From Sphingobacteriales bacterium (lineage in GTDB: Bacteria; Bacteroidota; Bacteroidia; Chitinophagales; Chitinophagaceae), in assembly GCA_016708305.1 (NCBI GenBank), contig JADJGB010000001.1, positions 310,001 to 374,000 on the forward strand: 64,000 nucleotides of DNA, given 5' to 3'. The notes beneath the pieces are model-generated. The model did not search any database. It was not told the DNA's origin and was given only the letters and a program-made list of their open reading frames with translations. A program made the position numbers and the translations under genes. Numbering within the stretch: the first letter of the stretch is position 1; each line of letters opens with the position of its first letter. Positions 20,511 to 29,186 of this stretch are shown one piece after another.

Positions 20511-20975
20511 TTAGTTTAATTTTTTTCTAAACATGGTTTCATACACTTTTATCCACTGCTGAACGCTCATCTTGCTCATGAGGATGCCAATCAGGTCGAA
20601 AGGAATATTTTCCGGTTTTTTAAACCGGATACAACTCTTTCCCATATCCGGTTTTTGTCTGGAATACTTTGGGTATTCTGCCGCAAACCAATCCAGTAAT
20701 GCGGTATCGGCATATATACCCATGTGGTAAAAATTGATCGAATTCTTCTGCGAAGCCAATGAAGCAAAGGGCAGCGGCTCCTCCGGTTTGCAGTGATACC
20801 CCGAAGGATAAATGCTGTGAGGCACCACATATCCGAGCATCCCGTAGCTTATACCAACCTCAAAACCTTCGGGAAGATTTTCTACGATTATCTTGTGCAA
20901 TTTGTGAAATGCCTCTTTTCTGTCTCCGGGAATATTGTCCAAAATTCCCTGTACTGTATTTTCTTTTGGTTTCAT
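20511..20975 (-). CDS. DUF1801 (YdhG-like) domain protein
   Basis: A 154-residue cytoplasmic protein with the DUF1801 fold: DRKEAFHKLHKIIVENLPEG at the start, FEVGISYGMLGYVVPHS, and KPDMGKSCIRFKKPENIPFD in the second half. The family resembles the frataxin-like/YdhG fold, with no established enzymatic role. Its stop lies 18 bp before the VOC gene and its start 5 bp after the cysteine synthase stop, so it seems part of the same transcript. Confidence 0.82.
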   Translation of the reverse strand: MKPKENTVQGILDNIPGDRKEAFHKLHKIIVENLPEGFEVGISYGMLGYVVPHSIYPSGYHCKPEEPLPFASLASQKNSINFYHMGIYADTALLDWFAAEYPKYSRQKPDMGKSCIRFKKPENIPFDLIGILMSKMSVQQWIKVYETMFRKKLN

Positions 20976-20980
20976 TAAGT

Positions 20981-21892
20981 TTAATACAATCCATCAATAC
21001 TCAAATATCTTTCGCCGGTATCGTAGTTTACGGTAAGAATTCTTGAGCCTGCCGGTATTTCAGCCAGTTTTTTGGCTACCGCCGCCAATGCCGCTCCGGT
21101 GGATATTCCTACAAAAATACCTTCCTCTTTTGCCATACGCCTTGCATAGTCGTATGCTTCATCTTTGCCTACTAATATTGTTCCGTCGAGCGCCGAAGTA
21201 TTTAAAATGGAAGGGATAAAACCTGCTCCTAATCCCTGCAGCGCATGAGGCCCGGGAGGATTTCCACTGATAACGGCAGACCCATCCGGCTCTACAGCCA
21301 ATACCTTGAGGTTTGGAAAATGGGCTTTAAGCACTTCGGCCAGTCCGGTAATGTGACCGCCGGTACCTACGCCTGTAATTATATAATCAAATCCTTCTGG
21401 AAAATCTGCCAAAACTTCAGAAGCCGTTGCCTTCCGATGAATTTCGGTATTTGCTTCATTATCAAACTGTTGCGGAATCCAGGCATTAGGCGTTTCTGCT
21501 GCTAATTCCTTTGCTTTCTCAATGGCGCCCTTCATTCCTTTTTCGCGGGGCGTAAGTACAAATTCGGAGCCATACACACTCATCAGCCTTCTTCTTTCAA
21601 TACTCATGCTTTCGGGCATCACCAATATTAATCGGTATCCTTTCACAGCTGCTACCAATGACAATCCGATACCGGTATTGCCACTTGTAGGTTCTATGAT
21701 AACGCTATCCTTATTCAGAAGCCCTTTTTGCTCGGCATCTTCTACCATTGCCAGGGCGATACGATCTTTCAGGCTGCCACCAGGATTTGCTCTTTCTAAC
21801 TTAATCCACACTTCGTGGCTATTGCCAAATAAACGATTAATCCTCACATGAGGAGTGTTTCCAATTGTTTGTAAAATGTTGTTTGCTTTCAT
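20981..21892 (-). CDS. cysK: Cysteine synthase (O-acetylserine sulfhydrylase)
   Basis: PLP enzyme that makes cysteine from O-acetylserine and sulfide. The PLP lysine lies in PGGSLKDRIALAMVEDAE (about K42), the substrate loop in EPTSGNTGIGLS, the phosphate-binding glycine loop in TGVGTGGHITG, and the C-terminal GISTGAALAAV binds the pyridine. At 303 residues it is a standard CysK/CysM. It is next to the serine acetyltransferase gene (64 bp apart, same strand), so the two enzymes of cysteine synthesis are probably co-transcribed. CysK and CysM cannot be separated with certainty. Confidence 0.94.
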   Translation of the reverse strand: MKANNILQTIGNTPHVRINRLFGNSHEVWIKLERANPGGSLKDRIALAMVEDAEQKGLLNKDSVIIEPTSGNTGIGLSLVAAVKGYRLILVMPESMSIERRRLMSVYGSEFVLTPREKGMKGAIEKAKELAAETPNAWIPQQFDNEANTEIHRKATASEVLADFPEGFDYIITGVGTGGHITGLAEVLKAHFPNLKVLAVEPDGSAVISGNPPGPHALQGLGAGFIPSILNTSALDGTILVGKDEAYDYARRMAKEEGIFVGISTGAALAAVAKKLAEIPAGSRILTVNYDTGERYLSIDGLY

Positions 21893-21956
21893 ACTGTTGT
21901 TTGTTTTTGATGTTTTAAATTATTAGTAATCAATAAGATATATATTTTCTCTTTTA

Positions 21957-22793
21957 TTATATTACCCAGTTCAGTATCAGCTCATCTCCAGGCAGCATAT
22001 CCTTTACCGTTATTTCGCTTTTGTGATACACTACCGAGTTGGAGGGTACGCTGCTTGTAAGCCACACATTACCGCCAATGATGCTGTCTCTGCCCACTAC
22101 GGTCTCGCCACCCAAAATGGTGGAGCCGGCGTAAATGATCACATTATCCTCAATGGTTGGATGGCGCTTACTTTCAGACAGTTCCTTTGCCACACTCAGT
22201 GCACCCAGCGTAACGCCCTGATAAATCTTTACGTTATTGCCTATGACAGTGGTTTCGCCGATTACTATCCCCGTGCCATGATCAATAAAAAACGGATGAC
22301 CGATGGTAGCGCCTGGATGTATATCAATGCCGGTTTTATTATGTGCATACTCCGACAGTAGTCTGGGCAGGATGGGGATATTGTAACCATAAAGCTCGTG
22401 AGACAGCCGGTACACCGCCGTAGCATAAAAGCCTGGATAAGCTACCAATATTTCCTCCAAAGATTCGGATGCAGGGTCAAACTGTAAAATAGCTTCGGCA
22501 TCTTCTATCAAAAAGCCATAAATCTGAGGGATTGAGCCGAAAAATTTTTCTACAAATTCATTAGTTCGCTTTTCATCCCCTACCACATTGTACAGCAGAT
22601 TGAAAAATTGAATTTTGAGAGAACTCAATCTATTGGCAATATGTGGCACTGTTTTTTGCTGAATGTTATTGGGCAAAAACAAAAATTCAAACAAATCATC
22701 AATAAACTGCTCTGCCTGTTTTTTATTAGGGAAAGCAGAATAATTCTTTGAATTTCGTTTAAACAATTTATTTATAAATTCTTCGTACATCAA
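21957..22793 (-). CDS. cysE: Serine O-acetyltransferase
   Basis: Enzyme transferring acetyl from acetyl-CoA to serine, giving O-acetylserine for cysteine synthase. The N-terminal helical domain (about 1-140) is followed by the left-handed beta helix of hexapeptide repeats: GIDIHPGATIGHPFFIDHGTG, VVIGETTVIGNNVKIYQGVT and RHPTIEDNVIIYAGSTILGG. The HPGA and DHGTG motifs are SAT hallmarks. Length of 278 residues is similar to the Bacteroidota/EpsC form. Two consecutive ATG codons open the frame; either can be the start. It is the first gene of the minus-strand group running to the zinc-ribbon gene. Confidence 0.93.
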   Translation of the reverse strand: MMYEEFINKLFKRNSKNYSAFPNKKQAEQFIDDLFEFLFLPNNIQQKTVPHIANRLSSLKIQFFNLLYNVVGDEKRTNEFVEKFFGSIPQIYGFLIEDAEAILQFDPASESLEEILVAYPGFYATAVYRLSHELYGYNIPILPRLLSEYAHNKTGIDIHPGATIGHPFFIDHGTGIVIGETTVIGNNVKIYQGVTLGALSVAKELSESKRHPTIEDNVIIYAGSTILGGETVVGRDSIIGGNVWLTSSVPSNSVVYHKSEITVKDMLPGDELILNWVI

Positions 22794-23027
22794 TATTTTT
22801 CCTTATGTTGATTTAATGCAAATGAAAGCATTTTTCATTTTCGTTTTTGTGCTTTTCGAGATTTTGAGGCTTTTGTTATCAAATTTCATCAAAATGACCT
22901 TTCAAGTTTAGCACAATGAACACAATATAGTGTAAAATTTCTTTATTGAGATAATAAAAATGATAAATCAAGCAGAAGAAAATTTAAGAAAATTTGAAAT
23001 TAAATAGACATTAATTTTTTTCAATAA

Positions 23028-23063
23028 TTTTGGCAGCGCCTTTCTAATAAGGCGCTGCCAAAA
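23028..23063 (+). promoter_or_regulatory. Strong hairpin just upstream of the second GH144 gene
   Basis: A perfect 13-bp stem (TTTTGGCAGCGCC / GGCGCTGCCAAAA) with a 10-nt loop ends only about 10 bases before the ATG at 23074. No gene converges on it from the left, since cysE is transcribed away from it. A plain terminator has therefore no obvious client; a 5'-UTR structure controlling the glucanase gene is possible. Confidence 0.55.
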
Positions 23064-23073
23064 ATTTTTGATT

Positions 23074-24432
23074 ATGTCATTAAAAATATTTTTATCAGCC
23101 GGTATCCTCCTACTGATCTCCTTGTGTTGTTTCGGTCAAAAAAGTATAAACAAAAAGCCGGTATCCACTATACCGGTTACTTTGCAGATTAATGAAAACA
23201 TCAGCGATTCCGCCTTGGTTGATCTGGTACAAAAACAAACCCTTCGATACTTTTGGGAATTTGGGCATCCTGTAAGCGGAATGGCCCGAGAAAGGAGCAA
23301 CGAAACTTTCAATTATGGCAATGAAGTAGTTACCACCGGAGGAACCGGTTTTGGGGTAATGGCTATTGTAGTGGGCGTTAGCAGAGGCTGGATAGAACGG
23401 GATACGGCCGCTCGATTTTTATTGAAGATGGTGAAATGGCTTGCAAAAGCCGATTCTTATCATGGAGCGTTCCCTCACTGGTATCATGGCGAAACAGGCA
23501 GAACTATTCCCTTTAGCCGAAAAGATGATGGAGCCGACCTGGTGGAATCTTCCTTCCTATTGCAAGGACTATTAACAGTAAGACAATATTTTAATGGCGA
23601 GAACAACCTCGAACGTGAATTGAGAGGTCGTATCAACAGCCTGTGGAACGAAGTAGAGTGGGATTGGTTTACCCGCGAAGGTAGAGAAGTTCTTTACTGG
23701 CATTGGAGCCCCAACAACGGATGGGCAATGAATTTTCCTTTGCGGGGTTTTAATGAATGTTTTCTCACATATATACTTGCAGCTTCTTCGGATAAATATC
23801 CTGTCTCCGACAAAGTTTATCACAGAGGCTGGGTAGAAAGCAGCCATTTTTTTAATGGGAAAACATTTTACGGTTATTCTCTTCCTCTCGGCTTTGATTA
23901 TGGGGGCCCTTTGTTTTTCTCTCATTATTCGTTCCTCGGTCTTTCGCCAAAGGGTCTTAAAGACCGCTATGCTGATTACTGGCAGCAAAACCAGAACCAT
24001 AGTTTAATCAACTTCAGCTATTGTGTTGACAATCCCAAAGGTTTTAAAGGATATGCATCCAATTGCTGGGGGCTTACGGCCAGTGATGACCCCAATGGGT
24101 ATGATGCGCACTCGCCTACCAATGACAATGGCACCATTTCCCCCACTGCGGCTCTTTCAGCTTTTCCTTATACTCCTGACAAATCTATGGCTGCCCTCCG
24201 ATATTTTTATACCGAATTAGGAAATAAAATCTGGGGTGAATATGGTTTTACTGATGCTTTCAATCTTTCTAAAAATTGGTTTGCCAATAGTTATCTGGCT
24301 ATTGATCAGGGCCCGATAATTGTAATGATAGAAAATTATCGTACCGGATTATTGTGGAATTTATTTATGAGCGCTCCCGAAATAAAAAACGGATTGATGA
24401 AGTTAGGTATCAAAAGTCAATATTATCAATAA
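23074..24432 (+). CDS. GH144-type glucanase (glucoamylase-like domain), secreted
   Basis: A 452-residue exported glycosidase with the PF10091/GH144 alpha-alpha barrel. A signal peptide (MSLKIFLSAGILLLISLCCFG) is followed by the barrel: LRYFWEFGHPVSGMARERS, GADLVESSFLLQGLLTVRQY, EWDWFTREGREVLYWHWSP and AIDQGPIIVMIENYRTGLLW. It is a clear paralogue of the minus-strand protein at 3130-4812 but lacks the Ig-like domain. The start ATG at 23074 is preferred over a TTG two codons upstream. It converges on the GH3 gene with a 7-bp overlap at the stop codons. Beta-1,2-glucan activity is inferred from the family. Confidence 0.87.
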   Translation: MSLKIFLSAGILLLISLCCFGQKSINKKPVSTIPVTLQINENISDSALVDLVQKQTLRYFWEFGHPVSGMARERSNETFNYGNEVVTTGGTGFGVMAIVVGVSRGWIERDTAARFLLKMVKWLAKADSYHGAFPHWYHGETGRTIPFSRKDDGADLVESSFLLQGLLTVRQYFNGENNLERELRGRINSLWNEVEWDWFTREGREVLYWHWSPNNGWAMNFPLRGFNECFLTYILAASSDKYPVSDKVYHRGWVESSHFFNGKTFYGYSLPLGFDYGGPLFFSHYSFLGLSPKGLKDRYADYWQQNQNHSLINFSYCVDNPKGFKGYASNCWGLTASDDPNGYDAHSPTNDNGTISPTAALSAFPYTPDKSMAALRYFYTELGNKIWGEYGFTDAFNLSKNWFANSYLAIDQGPIIVMIENYRTGLLWNLFMSAPEIKNGLMKLGIKSQYYQ

Positions 24433-27377
24433 CCATTCCCTGCAACTCCCAAACCATTATAGATGGCATCCTGAATTTTCCCCCTGATATTCATGCTGCT
24501 CAGGCGGGGATTGTTACGAGTAGGATTCACCCGATTGGAAAGAAAAATATAAAGAATATTGTATTGCGGATCAATCCAAACGCAAGTGCCTGTAAATCCG
24601 GTATGACCATAGGTTTGGGCTGAAGATAGCTCGCTGGGATAACGCTCCACCGGATAATCTCCGTTTCTCCTTTTCAATAACTCCTCCGGTTTTTCGGGCT
24701 TGTCGAAACCATAACCCCGCCTGCTGATCGGGCTATGATAGCCCGTAAAATACTGAATGGTTTCCCATTTCAAAAATTTCTTTCCATTCAACTCGCCGCC
24801 ATTCATCAGCATCTGATACATTTTACCCAAATCATAAGCATCCGAAAAAAGGCCGGCATGGCCTGCTACACCTCCGCCCAATGCAGCGCCCTCGTCATGT
24901 ACTGTTCCTTGCAATAATTGATTCCGAAAACCGGTTTCATTTTCGGTAGGCACTATTTCATTCTGTGTAAAACGTTCCAAAGGATGATAACCTGTTGTTT
25001 CCATGTGCATAGGGATGTAAAAACTATCCCGCATATATTTTTCCAAAAGCTGACCGGTAAGTTCTTCCACTATCTTACCCAGAAACAAAAAATCATTATC
25101 ACTATATACATATTTTTTACCCTGTGGCGTAACGGGGCTTTCTATTATTCTTTCCCAGATGGTATCCTTCCAGACATCCCGAATATACAAACCTCGGGCC
25201 ACCTGAGTTGTAAATCCTTCCTGTGCAGAAGTTCTATATAATTCGGCTTTAGGATTACCCGAAGAATCCAAGGTTTCTTTATAAAAAGCAATGAAAGACA
25301 CCATGCCTGCCTCATGCAAAAGAATATTTTCTATAGTTAGTTTTGCCTTATTGGTTTTTTTTGTCCATGGCAGATAGTCAGCTAATTTTTTTTTTAAATC
25401 TATCTTCCCTTCCTCAAATAATTTCATAATGGCGAGGGTTGTCGCCGAAATTTTTGTAACCGACGCCAAGTCAAATATGCCGCTAATCGTCATTGGTTTG
25501 ACTACATCATATTCATAATTTCCGAAAGCCTTGTGGTAAATAATTTCACCATCTTTTGCGGCTAAAACAACACACCCGGGATAGGCTTTTTCTTTAATGC
25601 CATCCCAGGCAATGGAATCAGCCATAGCAAATCGCTCATCTCCAATGGCGGAAATAGAATACCGTCCGTTTATGTTTAAAGCCACACCATAGCCAAATTT
25701 ATAATCGCAAACCGAAACAGGTAGTCTGCCCTTTGCTTTAAAATTTCCTTGGAGCCAGTCAGCAGCAGTATGTTGAAATGCAGCATCATCTTCATAAGCA
25801 ATTGCCAATGATTTGGCAGTACAGAAATTTTGTGCTGCCAAAGGATTTCCAAAAACAATTGTTATTGCATTCGTATTGTTCAGGCTGTACCAGTTTTGCA
25901 TAGCGCTTTGGGTAATGCCAAAATTGCCGGCTCCTTTACGCAAACCCAAACCATGAAACCCGATAACCACTGCATCATATTTGCCCTGCTCTACAGATTT
26001 TGCTATCGTGCCGCCTTTGCTTGCAGCGTCTGCATAGCTAATATTAAAAACATCAGCCCCAAGATCTTCTTTAAGTCTTTTTGCCAGTGCATTGTTCGCA
26101 CTACCACCAAAAGCTATGTATGCTACCTTTTTATTTTTATTGAGCGGCAGTGTAAAAAACTCATTTCTGAAAGTATTTGGATTTACAATATTTAACAACG
26201 TGAGCGATTCCTGTGCTACTTTGCTTCTTATATTATCAGTTTCTCTGTTCAGGTCTTCCGACAGGTTATCGGTATCAATCGGCTCCATTTTGTAAAGACC
26301 CAGGTTATACTTTGCCAACAATACTTTCTTGGTTTTTTCTTCAATATCTTTCCAGCTGAGTCTTTTACTTTTAATGGCATCCTTTATAGCCTTAATGGCG
26401 CCCGGAACGTTTTCCGGCAGACAAAGCATATCATTACCCGCAATTAATGCTTCCACAGCAATTGTGCCGCCGGGAAAAAACTTGGCCACACCTTTCATTT
26501 CGAGCGCATCGGTAAAAGTAAGGCCGGTGAAACCCAATTCTTTTCTCAGCAACCCATCTACTGCATTTTTAGATATAGAAGTGGCACGATTGGCTGTTGC
26601 ATCAATGGATGGCACGTACAGATGACCGATCATCACGCTCTGCACTCCTGCTTTTATCAATTCTTTGAAAGGATATAATTCCAGTTCATTGAGTTGTGTC
26701 ATTGTTTTGTTAATGACGGGTAGGTCTAAGTGCGAATCTACTGCCACATCGCCATGCCCCGGGAAATGCTTGGCACAGGCCATGATACCGGCATCCTGCA
26801 TTCCTTTCATATAAGCAATGCCCATAGCAGCCACTTTATATTTATCTTCGCCAAAAGAGCGATAACCAATTACAGGATTGTTTGGATTATTGTTAATGTC
26901 CATTACGGGTGCGTAATTTACATGGACGCCCAAACGCTTGCATTGCTCTCCTACTGCTCTTCCCATCTCATACACCAACCCTGAGTCTTGCATGGCACCC
27001 AAAGTAATCTGATAAGGAAAGCGTGTAACACTATCAAGCCGCATCCCCAAACCATACTCGCCGTCAATAGTGATCATCAAAGGCGTTTTGGCAATGGATT
27101 GATAGTAATTAGTCAGTTTTGCCTGCCTTACCGGGCCGCCCTGAAAGAAACATAAAGAACCCACATTATACTTTTTAATATCATTCACCACTTTGTTGAT
27201 ATGATCCTGTGGCAGATTGGAGTGGGCTCTGATAATCATCAACTGAGCTATACGCTGATCCTTGTTTAAGCTCTTGTAAACACTATCCACCCATTGCGCT
27301 GCTGTCAGACTGCTCCTGTACTGGGCATTTGCAAATATAGAAACCAAAATCAATGATAATAGAATAGACTTTTTCAT
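24426..27377 (-). CDS. GH3 (NagZ-like) glycosidase fused to a serine beta-lactamase-type domain
   Basis: A 983-residue exported two-domain enzyme. After a signal peptide, residues about 30-370 form a GH3 domain with CAKHFPGHGDVAVDSHLDLP, the NagZ signature carrying the His/Asp acid-base pair, and the nucleophile Asp in GLTFTDALEMKG; this favours beta-N-acetylglucosaminidase over beta-glucosidase. A GH3 C-terminal-like part follows. From about 610 a class C beta-lactamase/DD-peptidase-type domain shows the SxxK motif (ASVTK), the YxN motif (YSDND) and HTG (GHTGFTG). Together they suggest work on peptidoglycan fragments in the periplasm. The fusion is known in Bacteroidota. The frame is intact. 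Confidence 0.9.
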   Translation of the reverse strand: MKKSILLSLILVSIFANAQYRSSLTAAQWVDSVYKSLNKDQRIAQLMIIRAHSNLPQDHINKVVNDIKKYNVGSLCFFQGGPVRQAKLTNYYQSIAKTPLMITIDGEYGLGMRLDSVTRFPYQITLGAMQDSGLVYEMGRAVGEQCKRLGVHVNYAPVMDINNNPNNPVIGYRSFGEDKYKVAAMGIAYMKGMQDAGIMACAKHFPGHGDVAVDSHLDLPVINKTMTQLNELELYPFKELIKAGVQSVMIGHLYVPSIDATANRATSISKNAVDGLLRKELGFTGLTFTDALEMKGVAKFFPGGTIAVEALIAGNDMLCLPENVPGAIKAIKDAIKSKRLSWKDIEEKTKKVLLAKYNLGLYKMEPIDTDNLSEDLNRETDNIRSKVAQESLTLLNIVNPNTFRNEFFTLPLNKNKKVAYIAFGGSANNALAKRLKEDLGADVFNISYADAASKGGTIAKSVEQGKYDAVVIGFHGLGLRKGAGNFGITQSAMQNWYSLNNTNAITIVFGNPLAAQNFCTAKSLAIAYEDDAAFQHTAADWLQGNFKAKGRLPVSVCDYKFGYGVALNINGRYSISAIGDERFAMADSIAWDGIKEKAYPGCVVLAAKDGEIIYHKAFGNYEYDVVKPMTISGIFDLASVTKISATTLAIMKLFEEGKIDLKKKLADYLPWTKKTNKAKLTIENILLHEAGMVSFIAFYKETLDSSGNPKAELYRTSAQEGFTTQVARGLYIRDVWKDTIWERIIESPVTPQGKKYVYSDNDFLFLGKIVEELTGQLLEKYMRDSFYIPMHMETTGYHPLERFTQNEIVPTENETGFRNQLLQGTVHDEGAALGGGVAGHAGLFSDAYDLGKMYQMLMNGGELNGKKFLKWETIQYFTGYHSPISRRGYGFDKPEKPEELLKRRNGDYPVERYPSELSSAQTYGHTGFTGTCVWIDPQYNILYIFLSNRVNPTRNNPRLSSMNIRGKIQDAIYNGLGVAGNGY

Positions 27378-27553
27378 AATCGCTTACAGAAAATATTTTT
27401 TAGGGTTAAGAAACAATCATTAAGATAGGCTGTACACAAACAGGCTCCCTTTTCAGGGGTGAAAGATAAGCATTTTTTAATTGGGGGAGTAATCGGTAAA
27501 CAAAAAAATCAGTCCAATTTCGGTTGTAAAATATAACTACCCGACATAGGCTT

Positions 27554-28093
27554 TTAGTAATAAGGGCTAATTAATAAATACAAAACAGGTCCTGTAACCG
27601 CTACGTACAACCATAGAGGCCAGGTAATCTTTGCAATCTTTCTGTGTTTTTCAAAATCACCCGTAAGGCCGTTGTAGGCCGAAAACATAATGAATGGCAA
27701 CACAACGGCTGCCAACGGTATATGCGTCATCAATACAAAGTAATACAAATATCTGATAAATCCATCACCACCAAATTTTGTTTCACCTGCCAAAAGGTGA
27801 TGCGCCACATAACTTATTAAAAACAGAATGGATAAAAATAACGCCGTAATGATCAATCTCTTGTGCAGCAAATACCTCTTTGCTTTAACGGCTACCAAGG
27901 CCAAAATAAGCAAAATGGCCACAAGGGAGTTGATTACGGCATTTGCCAACGCAAAAATGCGAATATCGAAACCCGGATCTATATTGAGTTTTACACGCCC
28001 TAATGCCGTAATCATCAAAAACAAAACGGCCGAAATAGAATAAATCAGCGTCTTTGCTTTTTTATCATTTTTTTTCCACGAAGGTTTCAGCAT
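27554..28093 (-). CDS. DUF420 family membrane protein
   Basis: A 179-residue integral membrane protein with four or five helices, matching the DUF420 (YozB/CtaM-like) family often encoded with cytochrome oxidase genes. Conserved His residues occur in SYVAHHLLAGETKF and in MTHIPLAAVVLPF; in CtaM-like proteins such residues are linked to oxidase maturation. The start ATG overlaps the stop of a short upstream gene (ATGC/TGA), so translation is probably coupled. SCO lies just upstream in the same direction. Confidence 0.85.
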   Translation of the reverse strand: MLKPSWKKNDKKAKTLIYSISAVLFLMITALGRVKLNIDPGFDIRIFALANAVINSLVAILLILALVAVKAKRYLLHKRLIITALFLSILFLISYVAHHLLAGETKFGGDGFIRYLYYFVLMTHIPLAAVVLPFIMFSAYNGLTGDFEKHRKIAKITWPLWLYVAVTGPVLYLLISPYY

Positions 28094-28161
28094 TTTTTTC
28101 TTTTAAACATAATCAAATAAAGGCCGATTGCCACACCGGCAATTAGAAATACGAATGTCAT
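28087..28161 (-). CDS. 24-residue single-helix membrane peptide
   Basis: A very short frame between sco and the DUF420 gene reads MTFVFLIAGVAIGLYLIMFK then RKKC and stop. It is one hydrophobic helix with a basic end, like small oxidase subunits or assembly peptides (CcoQ/CydX-like size). The stop overlaps the next gene's ATG by four bases, a sign of coupled translation. No homologue can be named from sequence alone. Confidence 0.5.
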   Translation of the reverse strand: MTFVFLIAGVAIGLYLIMFKRKKC

Positions 28162-28169
28162 AATTTTTA

Positions 28170-28886
28170 TCAGCCTGGTGTTTTTGTTCTTTTCGTTATG
28201 GTTTTTTCAAGCGTCAGCATCACCACATCTCTCGAAAGCTGTTTCAATGAAGCATCATCGAGTCCGCGATAATAACCACGAATATTGCGCGAACTGTCAA
28301 TCAGCACAAACATATCTGAGTGGATAAAATCTTCATCCACCCCTTTGCCGTCCATCACAGCCAGTTTCAGATGGTTGAGCGCCAGATCATAAATTGTTTT
28401 TTTATCTCCGGTAAGCAGGTCCCAGTTTTCGGGATTAATTTGAAACTTATCTGCCCATTGTTTTAGTCTGGGTACCGAATCTCTTTCGGGGTCAATAGAA
28501 AACGAAACAAACTGAATGAAAAGATTGGTCTTGTCGCCTACACGCTGTGCATTGGTGATAGACTCCTGCAGATTTTTCATGTTTCGGGTGAGCGGCGGAC
28601 ATATCGTGGGGCAATGGGTAAAAAAGAAATCGGCAATGATGACTTTGTTTTTATATTTATCCAATGTCACCGCTTCGCCAAGTTGATTAGTCAGCTTAAA
28701 ATCAGGTAGTTTATGCCAGAGGGTATCATTTACCTGTTTACCGTTTTTCACCATAGTAGCAACACTATCCGGAATATAATGCCCCGGCATTTGCAATGCC
28801 GATTCACTATAATATTTTAGTGCGAAGTAACAAATAAGAGGTACTATCAAAACCATCAGTACCGCATAAAACGCCTTTTTACTCAA
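28170..28886 (-). CDS. SCO1/SenC family copper chaperone
   Basis: A membrane-anchored thioredoxin-fold protein that loads copper into the CuA site of cytochrome oxidase. One N-terminal membrane helix (AFYAVLMVLIVPLICYFAL) precedes the domain, with the copper-binding CxxxC in FTHCPTICPPLTRNM and the third ligand His in EDFIHSDMFVLID. Length of 238 residues is normal. It heads a small minus-strand group (sco, small peptide, DUF420), likely the tail of oxidase-biogenesis genes. The CRISPR locus starts on its other side, transcribed away from it. Confidence 0.92.
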   Translation of the reverse strand: MSKKAFYAVLMVLIVPLICYFALKYYSESALQMPGHYIPDSVATMVKNGKQVNDTLWHKLPDFKLTNQLGEAVTLDKYKNKVIIADFFFTHCPTICPPLTRNMKNLQESITNAQRVGDKTNLFIQFVSFSIDPERDSVPRLKQWADKFQINPENWDLLTGDKKTIYDLALNHLKLAVMDGKGVDEDFIHSDMFVLIDSSRNIRGYYRGLDDASLKQLSRDVVMLTLEKTITKRTKTPG

Positions 28887-29186
28887 TTTAAATTTCTTTA
28901 ATATAAAAAATACCTGCCCTTTCAGTTATTGAATGGGCTAAATGCAAAAATCGCAAATATTTGGTAAGAATGGGTGTTTTTTTAAAATGAATGTGAATTT
29001 AAATATTATTTGAATAGCAACATTTGTTAATAAAAAATAAATAACTTTCGCAATTATATATCGTATCCAATTTTAATGTTTATGCGTGTTTTTCGATTTG
29101 CCAAAAAACTATTACAAAAAATGATATTGCTTTACCAAAACAATGGGTAAATATTTTTTTAGGAATTAATTATTAAACCAATTTTT
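28887..29186. other. Divergent intergenic region between sco and cas12a
   Basis: About 300 AT-rich bases separate the two divergent genes. No open frame, RNA gene or tracrRNA-like copy of the CRISPR repeat is visible. An imperfect hairpin (GCCCTTTCA...TGAATGGGC) lies at about 28917-28938 upstream of sco. No perfect TAnnTTTG box was found for cas12a. Confidence 0.5.

Noticed and set aside
21893..22793. Riboswitch or S-box upstream of the cysteine genes
   Set aside because: The short gaps around cysK and cysE show no conserved riboswitch core or terminator/antiterminator pair.
28887..29186. Possible tracrRNA or scoutRNA upstream of cas12a
   Set aside because: No anti-repeat complementary to the CRISPR repeat was seen here or between the cas genes, and Cas12a-type systems do not need one.
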